Assembly: GCA_934454115.1 (NCBI GenBank)
Contig: CAKSFQ010000005.1
Span: forward strand, 60,976-124,975
Direction: 5' to 3'
Origin: an uncultured Clostridia bacterium
GTDB lineage: Bacteria > Bacillota > Clostridia > Monoglobales > Monoglobaceae
Length of the DNA: 64,000 nt
Shown here: in pieces, positions 57,788 to 64,000 of the stretch
Numbering within the stretch: position 1 is the first letter of the stretch
How the letters are laid out: each line of letters opens with the position of its first letter
The notes under the pieces: model-generated
Databases searched by the model: none
Told to the model about the DNA's origin: nothing
The model's input: the letters and a program-made list of their open reading frames with translations, nothing else
Program-made: the position numbers and the translations under genes

Positions 57788-59374
57788 ATGAAACAACGGA
57801 TCAAGCAAGCCTTTGTTGGTTTGTGGATTTTTATGCTTTTTTGTGTGATACCGTGGACGGCTTGTGCAAAGGCCGATACTGCGGCGATCACGATGGATGT
57901 GGCGCAGTATTTGGCAGAAAACACGCCAAATCCTACAATCGGCACTGTCGGCGGCGATTGGGCGACGCTGGGGCTGATGCGCTATGACCGCACGAAGTAC
58001 GCGGATTTTGCCGCGAAGTATCAAAAAAACGCGCGGCAGTATATTATAGAGCGCGCCGGCGTTTTGCACGATCAAAAGTATACGGAATATGCAAGGGTTG
58101 CGCTGGCGCTGACGGCGGCCGGTGCAGATGCAAAGGATGTGGATGGACACAACCTGCTCCAACCGCTGACTGAGGAAGAAAAAACCATGCGGCAGGGCTT
58201 TAACGGCGCTGTCTGGGCGCTTTTGGCCCTGAATGCAAGAGATCAGTCGAAAATGCCGGGGGCGGCTGAGGCGTGCCGGGATTATGCAGGAAAAATTCTC
58301 TCCGTGCAGCATGCAGACGGCGGCTGGGGCCTTGGCGAGGAATCGGACATCGATATGACAGCTATGGCGCTCAGCGCGCTGGCAGGATTTCAGACAGAGA
58401 ACGCGTTGACCGACACCATCAACAATGCGCTTGCCTATTTGTCCGATCAGCAGAATGCCGATGGCAGCTTTGGCAGCTTTGCGGAGAGCACGGCACAGGT
58501 TGTGACGGCGATGGCGGCGCTTGGGATTGCGGCCGATGATCCGCGCTTTGTCAAGGGCGGTTTGTCCGCCCTTGACGGGCTTTGTGCCTTTTATTTGGGC
58601 GGCGGCCGCTTTGCACATCAGCGCTCCGGCGCGGCGGATCGCATGGCAACCGAGCAGTGCTTTTATGCTTTGGTTGCGTGGCAGCGATTTTTAAAGGGCG
58701 AAAGTGCGCTTTTTGACATGCGCGATGTGGATATCGCGGAGGCTGCGTCGGAGGCGGAAAAGGGACTTCCCGGCAGGGATCCGGCCGTACGGCCGAGAGA
58801 AATCGGCGCGGCAAAGACGTTTTCCGATATCCGCGGCCATATATATCAAAGTGAGATTGAGGATCTGGCGGCACGGTCTGTCATCAGCGGTATGGATGAG
58901 AATACCTTTTCGCCGGACGCAACCATGACGAGAGCCGAATTTGCGGCAATCATGGTGAGAGGACTTGGGCTTGCAGCTGCGCCCGGCAAGGAATTTGCGG
59001 ATGTCCCGTCCGATGCCTGGTATGCCGGCTACATTGCGACAGCAGAGCATTTTAAGATCGTGACCGGCGTGTCGGAGCAAAGCTTTGCGCCGGACGGAAG
59101 AATCACCCGTGAAGAGGCGGCGGTCATGGTCTGCCGTGCCGCAAAGCTTTGCGGTGCAGACCGCGCGTATGACGAGACCGCGCGGCAGGATATCCTGAGC
59201 GTATTTGATGACTATAAGACAATCAGTGCGTGGGCAGAGGAGGCGGTTGCTTTTTGCTGCGATGCAAATATTCTGCCGGATACGGGTATGCAGATTGAAC
59301 CGCAGATCCCCGTGCTCCGCGCAGAGGTTGCACACATGCTTTATCAGCTTCTGCGCTGTGCTGCACTGTTATAG
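57788..59374 (+). CDS. SLH-anchored surface protein with alpha-barrel (prenyltransferase/cobalamin-binding-like) domain
   Basis: 528 residues. Signal peptide 1-28 (AFVGLWIFMLFCVIPWTACAKA). Residues about 35-310 are helical repeats of the squalene-cyclase/prenyltransferase alpha-barrel type (YAGKILSVQHADGGWGLGEE; ALAYLSDQQNADGSFGSFAE), the fold of the alpha domain of intrinsic factor and transcobalamin. Then three SLH repeats (about 342-400, 403-460, 470-525; e.g. FSDIRGHIYQSEIEDLAARS, FADVPSDAWYAGYIATAEHF) that bind cell-wall polymer. The ATG at 57788 follows GGAGTGGTG. First gene of a run with a DUF4430 protein and an ECF transporter, so a surface ligand-capture role is inferred. Confidence 0.85.
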   Translation: MKQRIKQAFVGLWIFMLFCVIPWTACAKADTAAITMDVAQYLAENTPNPTIGTVGGDWATLGLMRYDRTKYADFAAKYQKNARQYIIERAGVLHDQKYTEYARVALALTAAGADAKDVDGHNLLQPLTEEEKTMRQGFNGAVWALLALNARDQSKMPGAAEACRDYAGKILSVQHADGGWGLGEESDIDMTAMALSALAGFQTENALTDTINNALAYLSDQQNADGSFGSFAESTAQVVTAMAALGIAADDPRFVKGGLSALDGLCAFYLGGGRFAHQRSGAADRMATEQCFYALVAWQRFLKGESALFDMRDVDIAEAASEAEKGLPGRDPAVRPREIGAAKTFSDIRGHIYQSEIEDLAARSVISGMDENTFSPDATMTRAEFAAIMVRGLGLAAAPGKEFADVPSDAWYAGYIATAEHFKIVTGVSEQSFAPDGRITREEAAVMVCRAAKLCGADRAYDETARQDILSVFDDYKTISAWAEEAVAFCCDANILPDTGMQIEPQIPVLRAEVAHMLYQLLRCAALL

Positions 59375-59505
59375 AGTGTATGATTACACCACGGTTGGCG
59401 GCGGATACTGCATGCTTTTTCGGCGGCGGTGCAGTGCATCGCCGTAACGTTCCGTAATGCGATGCTTCGCCGAGGATAAAAAATTTTACAAAGGAGGCAA
59501 GGGCG

Positions 59506-60360
59506 ATGCGCCTGTTACGCTACAAAAAACAGATTTTGCTTGCGGCAGCGGTTTTGGGGCTGTTGGCCTTTGTCTATTGGTGGGGCGGTAATGCGCCCTC
59601 CCTGCACGGCTGGCGTATCACCGAAGATACACCGAAGGCCACTGAGACGTCAATCCCGGAGGAATTTTTAAAGGAGAAGGAACAAAAGGCGGCGGAAGAT
59701 CCGGTATCGGAGCGTGCGGAAACGGAAGAGACGAACGCCGATGCGGAAACGCCGGAGCAGGCGGAAAAGGCAAAAGAAACACAGGTGCCGGCCGGGGAGG
59801 ATGACGCCGCGTATTCCGTGCAAAACGGAATGGAGCTGTCGGAGGATACGGGACGCGACCGTTATGAGACCGAACCTGTCCCGGCCGGAAAGCCGGTTCC
59901 GAAGGAGCCGCAGGAGGTTAAGGAGGACGCGCCGGAATATACCTGTACGCTCTCGGTGCGCTGCGATACGCTGCTTGAAAACCTGTCGGCGATTGACCCC
60001 GAAAAGGTGGAGCTGGTGCCGAAAGACGGCGTGATTTTATCGGAGCGGGAAGTCCATTTTTATGAGGGGGAGAATGTGTTTCAGATTCTTCGCCGGGAGA
60101 TGCGCCGCGAGAAAATTCCGATGGAATTTGTGAACACGCCGGTTTATCATAGCGCCTATGTGGAGGGAATCGCCAATTTGTATGAGTTTGACTGCGGCGA
60201 GCTGTCCGGCTGGGCCTATCGGGTCAACGGATGGTTTCCAAACTACGGATGTTCACGGTATTTATTAAAACCGGGGGATCGCATCGAGTGGGTTTATACT
60301 TGTGACCGCGGCGCGGACGTTGGCGGTTCGCTAAGCGAAGGAGGGCAAAGAGATGCGTGA
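59506..60360 (+). CDS. DUF4430 domain protein, membrane-anchored
   Basis: 284 residues. Short basic N-terminus and one helix (ILLAAAVLGLLAFVYWWGG, about 10-28) as anchor or signal; a Glu/Ala-rich acidic linker (about 40-145); then a DUF4430 domain (about 148-275) with ENVFQILRREMRREKIPMEF, YEFDCGELSGWAYRVNGWFP, NYGCSRYLLKPGDRIEWVYT and CDRGADVGG. DUF4430 matches the small beta domain of intrinsic factor/transcobalamin. AAAGGAGGC precedes the ATG; the end overlaps ecfT by 8 bases. Probably works with the preceding surface protein in delivering a ligand to the transporter. Confidence 0.88.
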   Translation: MRLLRYKKQILLAAAVLGLLAFVYWWGGNAPSLHGWRITEDTPKATETSIPEEFLKEKEQKAAEDPVSERAETEETNADAETPEQAEKAKETQVPAGEDDAAYSVQNGMELSEDTGRDRYETEPVPAGKPVPKEPQEVKEDAPEYTCTLSVRCDTLLENLSAIDPEKVELVPKDGVILSEREVHFYEGENVFQILRREMRREKIPMEFVNTPVYHSAYVEGIANLYEFDCGELSGWAYRVNGWFPNYGCSRYLLKPGDRIEWVYTCDRGADVGGSLSEGGQRDA

Positions 60361-61237
60361 GTTTAAGCGTTGTCATCCGCTAGTGAATGCGGTCTATTTT
60401 TTGGCCGTTATCGGCTTTTCAATGTTTTATATGCACCCGGTTTATCTTGGCATCAGCCTGGTGTCTTCTTTGTCTTGTGCCTTTATGACGGGACGCGGCA
60501 AGACGCTTAAAAGCCTCGGCTACCTGTTTCTTTGCGCGCTGTTTGCGGCGGCGCTTAGTCCTCTGTTCAGCCATGCCGGTGTGACCGTTTTGTGTTATCT
60601 GCCGTCCGGTAATCCGCTGACGCTTGAGTCGATCCTCTACGGTGCGGCGTCCGGCGTGATGTTCTTTTCGGTCATGGGCTGGTTCTTTTGCTTTCACCGT
60701 GTGATGACCGGGGACAAGTGGATGTACCTGTTTGGCAAGGTGATGCCGGTGTTTTCGCTGATGCTGTCGATGACCCTGCGCTTTGTGCCGAAGTATCAGC
60801 GTGAGCTTACCGCGATTTCTCATGCGCAAAAGGGGATCGGTGCCGATGCGGCAAATAAGGGTATGCTGCAAAAGGCTAAAAGCGGCACGCATATGCTGTC
60901 TATTTTGGTGACCCGTTGTTTTGAGGACTCGGTGGATACGGCGGACAGTATGAAAAGCCGCGGCTACGGCTTGCCGGGTCGAACCGCGTTTTCAAATTTT
61001 TTGTTTACCAAACGGGATCGTACGATTCTGCTTTTGCTTTTGATTCTTTCGCTCGCTGTGCTTATCTGCGGCGTCACCCGCGGTGCGTATTTTCGGTATT
61101 TTCCGAGTATTAAGGGCGCTGCGGTATCAGTAAAAAGTCTGTGCGGCATGGTTGCCTATCTGATGTTGTCATTGACACCGGTCATGATAGAGGGAAGGGA
61201 GGCGGTTCGATGGAAAAAATTAAGATCGAGGATTTGA
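60353..61237 (+). CDS. ECF transporter transmembrane component (EcfT)
   Basis: 294 residues with about six membrane helices. The family coupling motifs are seen as two Ala-Arg-Gly-like cytosolic segments: AISHAQKGIGADAANKG (about 160-176) and ADSMKSRGYGLPGRTAF (about 199-215). EcfT couples the ATPases to the substrate-binding S component. It overlaps the downstream A-A-S fusion gene by 28 bases and the DUF4430 gene by 8, so all are one operon. Confidence 0.9.
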   Translation: MREFKRCHPLVNAVYFLAVIGFSMFYMHPVYLGISLVSSLSCAFMTGRGKTLKSLGYLFLCALFAAALSPLFSHAGVTVLCYLPSGNPLTLESILYGAASGVMFFSVMGWFFCFHRVMTGDKWMYLFGKVMPVFSLMLSMTLRFVPKYQRELTAISHAQKGIGADAANKGMLQKAKSGTHMLSILVTRCFEDSVDTADSMKSRGYGLPGRTAFSNFLFTKRDRTILLLLLILSLAVLICGVTRGAYFRYFPSIKGAAVSVKSLCGMVAYLMLSLTPVMIEGREAVRWKKLRSRI

Positions 61238-63813
61238 CGTTTACCTATCCGCAGTCAGATGTGCCTGCGCTGAACAAAATCAGCATGACGGTCGAAAACG
61301 GAGAATTTGTGGTGCTTTGCGGAGAATCCGGGGGCGGAAAGTCTACCCTGCTGCGCAGTATCAAGCCATCGCTGGCGCCGCACGGAGCAAAAACAGGAAA
61401 GATCCTGATTGACGGCGCTGCGGCCGAGACGATTCCCCTGCGCGAGCAGGCGGAGAAAATCGGCTTTGTGTTTCAGGATCCCGGACAACAGATCGTCTGT
61501 GACAAGGTATGGCACGAGATGGCGTTCGGCCCGGAAAGCATCGGGATGGAGCCCCAAGAGATCCGCGCGAGGGTGGCGGAGATGGCCTCCTTTTTCGGGA
61601 TTCAAAACTGGTTTTCCATGGATGTTGCCGCCCTGTCCGGCGGTCAGATGCAGCTTTTAAACCTGGCATCGGTGATGGTGATGCAGCCATCTCTGCTGAT
61701 TCTGGACGAACCGACAGCGCAGCTGGATCCGATTGCGGCGCACGAATTTTTTTCCACATTGGTGCGAATCAACCGGGAGATCGGAACAACAATTCTCCTG
61801 TCCGAGCACCGGTTAAAAGAGGTGCTGTCGCTTGCCGACCGTGTGGTTGTAATGCATCGGGGCGAGATTTTTGCCCAGGGAAGTCCCGGCGTCGTCGGCG
61901 CTGTGGTGCAGGAAAAATATCCCGAAATGTTTTTGGCGTTTCCGACGGCGATGCGCCTGTACGCCGCAAGCGGCAGTCAAGACATCGATAAGATGCCGAT
62001 TACCGTGCGCGACGGCCGTGCCTGGCTCTCTAAGATGCCCGTAAAACGAGAGCTTGCAATCCCAAAGGAGGATTTGCCGCAGGGCGAAGCGTTTCTTCAT
62101 CTTGACGATGTTTGGTTTCGGTACGAAAGAGATTTGCCGGATGTTTTAAAGGGGTTACATTTCACCTTGCACGGGGGAGAGTGGTATAGCATTGTCGGCG
62201 GCAACGGCAGCGGAAAAACCACGGCGCTCTCTGTCATATTGTCCGTGCAAAGGGCGTACCGCGGCAAGGTTTGGAAAAAGGAAGGCGCAAGCATTGCGGC
62301 GCTGCCGCAAAACCCCAAAGATTTGTTTGCGTATAAAACCGTACGCCAAAATTTATGGCATGTGTTAGACGGCGAATCTCTGTCGGCGGAGGAAAAAGAG
62401 GAGATGCTGCATCGCATCGCAGACTTTTGTGAGATGGAGGAATTTTTGGAGCAGCACCCTTATGATTTGTCCGGCGGTCAGATGCAACGCGCTGCGCTTG
62501 CCATGGTGCTGCTGAAAAAGCCGAAAATTTTGCTCCTGGACGAGCCGACCAAGGGACTTGACGCGTGGTTTAAGGAAAAACTGGCGCGGCTACTTTGCGC
62601 TTTGCGGCAGCGCGGCGTCGGGATTCTTATGGTTTCGCATGATATTGAGTTTTGCGCGCAGTATGCCGACCGCTGTGGCATGTTTTTTGACGGACAGATT
62701 GTGTCGGAGGGGGCGCCGCGCTGTTTTTTTGATCAAAAAAGCTTTTACACCACCGATGCCTGCCGTATGGCGCGCGGCATGATTCCGCACGCGGTGCTGG
62801 AATCCGATATTGCGGAGGCAATCGGTGTAACACTGCCCCAAAGTCCGCCGGGAGACAGCTTTTTTCAAAAGGCTGCGGCACAAAGGCCAAAGAAGATAAG
62901 CGCCGAAAAAAAGGACAGGCCTTCGTTTGCTAAAATCGTGATGGGCATTGTCTTTGCGGCTCTGTTTTTATTGTCGCAGATTTTTTTGTATGGCAAGGAG
63001 CAGGACGGCCGCAGTGTTTGGCTGCAGATTGCAAGCATCTTCTTTGCCGGTGCGGCATGCCGAAATTTGATTGTGCAGAGGGAGTTTTCGCTGACTGTAC
63101 TGCGGCAGAAAACGAGAATCACAAGGCGCGGACGCATCGGGACGCTCGGTGTTCTGCTGCTGATTCCGCTGACGGTTGCGGCCGGTGTGTACCTCCTGGG
63201 CGAAAAAAAGTATTATTTTATTAGCCTGCTGATTCTCTTAGAGGCGATGCTGGCATTTTTCCTCGCTTACGAGGGCAAGAGGCCCTCTGCCCGTGAGGTA
63301 GTGCTGATCAGCGTGCTTTGTGCTATGACGGTTGCAGGCCGCGCGGCCTTTGCGGCGTTGCCGCAGTTTAAGCCGGTTGTCGCGCTGGTGATCATCGCCG
63401 GGGCGTGTCTTGGCGGTGAGACGGGATTTTTGGTAGGGGCGCTCAGCGCTTTTGTTTCAAACTTCTTTTTTGGGCAAGGCCCGTGGACGCCGTGGCAGAT
63501 GGCGGCGCTTGGCGGCGTTGGACTCTTGTCTGGGATTTTGGTGCAAAAGGGAGCGCTGCGGCCTTCTAAGGCATCGTTTTGCGTGTTCGGCTTTTTTGCG
63601 GTCATGGTTTGCTACGGGGGGATTATGAACTTTTTTTCCGTTCTGCTGATTAGTATAAGGCCAACATGGCCGATGATTTTGTCAACGTATGCGCTGGGAC
63701 TGCCCTTTGATCTGATTCATGCGGTGTCAACGGTGTTCTTTTTGTATTTTGCGGCAGAGCCGATGTGTGAAAAAATCAAGCGAATCAAAAGAAAATACGG
63801 ACTTTTGGAATAA
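61210..63813 (+). CDS. Fused ECF transporter: two ATPase domains plus S component
   Basis: 867 residues from the ATG at 61210 (GGGAGGCGG upstream). ATPase 1: Walker A LCGESGGGKSTLL (about 35-47), signature LSGGQMQLLNLAS, Walker B LLILDEPTAQLDP. ATPase 2: IVGGNGSGKTTAL (about 331-343), DLSGGQMQRAALA, ILLLDEPTKGLDA. Residues about 575-860 are membrane helices of an S component, with LPQFKPVVALVIIAGACLGGETGFLVGALSAFVSNFFFGQGPW-like stretch typical of group II ECF S proteins. Normally these are separate proteins; here EcfA, EcfA' and S are one chain. The substrate is not certain; cobalamin is suggested by the upstream genes. Confidence 0.9.
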   Translation: MEKIKIEDLTFTYPQSDVPALNKISMTVENGEFVVLCGESGGGKSTLLRSIKPSLAPHGAKTGKILIDGAAAETIPLREQAEKIGFVFQDPGQQIVCDKVWHEMAFGPESIGMEPQEIRARVAEMASFFGIQNWFSMDVAALSGGQMQLLNLASVMVMQPSLLILDEPTAQLDPIAAHEFFSTLVRINREIGTTILLSEHRLKEVLSLADRVVVMHRGEIFAQGSPGVVGAVVQEKYPEMFLAFPTAMRLYAASGSQDIDKMPITVRDGRAWLSKMPVKRELAIPKEDLPQGEAFLHLDDVWFRYERDLPDVLKGLHFTLHGGEWYSIVGGNGSGKTTALSVILSVQRAYRGKVWKKEGASIAALPQNPKDLFAYKTVRQNLWHVLDGESLSAEEKEEMLHRIADFCEMEEFLEQHPYDLSGGQMQRAALAMVLLKKPKILLLDEPTKGLDAWFKEKLARLLCALRQRGVGILMVSHDIEFCAQYADRCGMFFDGQIVSEGAPRCFFDQKSFYTTDACRMARGMIPHAVLESDIAEAIGVTLPQSPPGDSFFQKAAAQRPKKISAEKKDRPSFAKIVMGIVFAALFLLSQIFLYGKEQDGRSVWLQIASIFFAGAACRNLIVQREFSLTVLRQKTRITRRGRIGTLGVLLLIPLTVAAGVYLLGEKKYYFISLLILLEAMLAFFLAYEGKRPSAREVVLISVLCAMTVAGRAAFAALPQFKPVVALVIIAGACLGGETGFLVGALSAFVSNFFFGQGPWTPWQMAALGGVGLLSGILVQKGALRPSKASFCVFGFFAVMVCYGGIMNFFSVLLISIRPTWPMILSTYALGLPFDLIHAVSTVFFLYFAAEPMCEKIKRIKRKYGLLE

Positions 63814-63889
63814 GAGAAACGATCGAAAAGTCCGGTAAAATAAAAATCGTGCACAAAATGCGTGAAAATAACCTTTTCGTCAAAATATC

Positions 63890-63918
63890 TTGAATTTGGC
63901 GGATCAATGGTGTATAAT
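63890..63918 (+). promoter_or_regulatory. Promoter near the window end
   Basis: TTGAAT, 17-base spacer, TATAAT. Opens a structured transcript that runs off the window. Confidence 0.75.
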
Positions 63919-63924
63919 ACGAGT

Positions 63925-64000
63925 TGTCGGAGCAATCCGACAGGCAGTTCGGGAATGAACATTCCGTGGACGGCTCGCCCCAACCCCATTACATAATGGA
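63925..64000 (+). ncRNA. Structured leader or small RNA, unidentified, cut by window end
   Basis: Directly after the promoter: GTCGGA-GCAA-TCCGAC (63926-63941), a perfect 6-bp stem with a GNRA tetraloop, then GGAAT-GAAC-ATTCC (63952-63965), then GGACGGCTCGCCCC. Dense, exact stems with no start codon indicate a folded RNA such as a riboswitch leader or small RNA. I compared it by memory with cobalamin, TPP, SAM, c-di-GMP, tmRNA, SRP and RNase P consensus and found no match. Confidence 0.5.

Overview
The window looks like a chromosome segment of an endospore-forming, roughly 50% GC Clostridia-type Firmicute. The germination protease gpr, strong AGGAGG-type ribosome binding sites, ribonuclease Y and an ECF transporter with an SLH-anchored surface protein all point that way. 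No rRNA, tRNA or CRISPR array was found.

Region 1 (1-7.3 kb) is housekeeping: the 3' part of glgA, gpr, an AEC-type permease, and a glycolytic cluster pgk-tpiA-gpmI. Region 2 (7.3-17 kb) is catabolic: an AraC regulator beside a GH4 enzyme, a second AraC regulator divergent from a GH106-like hydrolase, an FAD oxidoreductase and an L-glyceraldehyde-3-phosphate reductase-like aldo/keto reductase. A pectin (rhamnogalacturonan) role is inferred for the first two pairs.

Region 3 (17,015-26,244) is a compact AT-rich mobile element. It has a large serine recombinase, a small conserved-looking gene, a Vat/CatB-type xenobiotic acetyltransferase behind a possible leader peptide, and a sigma-like/HTH pair. 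A perfect TTGACA-17-TATAAT promoter drives a tight five-gene cargo operon: an AAA ATPase plus RloB-like pair, then an unrecognised protein, a four-helix membrane protein and an NdpA-like nucleoid-associated protein. Both element ends carry the same 13-bp repeat, and the insertion split the loop of a terminator hairpin between the aldo/keto reductase gene and rmlB. The cargo itself lies between two copies of the tail of the HTH gene. The last three cargo genes are the best candidate for an undescribed (probably antiphage) system.

Region 4 (26.2-50 kb) is a long minus-strand exopolysaccharide/capsule locus read from about 50,035 leftwards. It begins with an initiating sugar-phosphate transferase and includes GDP-fucose (gmd, fcl, manC), UDP-glucuronate (ugd), UDP-ManNAc (wecB) and a dTDP-4-amino-sugar branch (rmlA, rmlB, DegT aminotransferase, WecF-like transferase). 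It also holds Wzx, Wzy, several glycosyl- and acetyltransferases, and an ATP-grasp/GNAT/PLP-enzyme trio that may decorate the amino sugar.

Region 5 (50-64 kb) has dusB, rny, truA, a LysR regulator divergent from pckA, and a four-gene uptake operon: an SLH-anchored alpha-barrel protein, a DUF4430 protein, EcfT, and a fused A-A-S ECF protein. The first two resemble the two halves of animal cobalamin carriers. Three copies of an inverted-repeat element (about 4.67, 45.4 and 50.2 kb) sit in gaps between housekeeping and polysaccharide genes.
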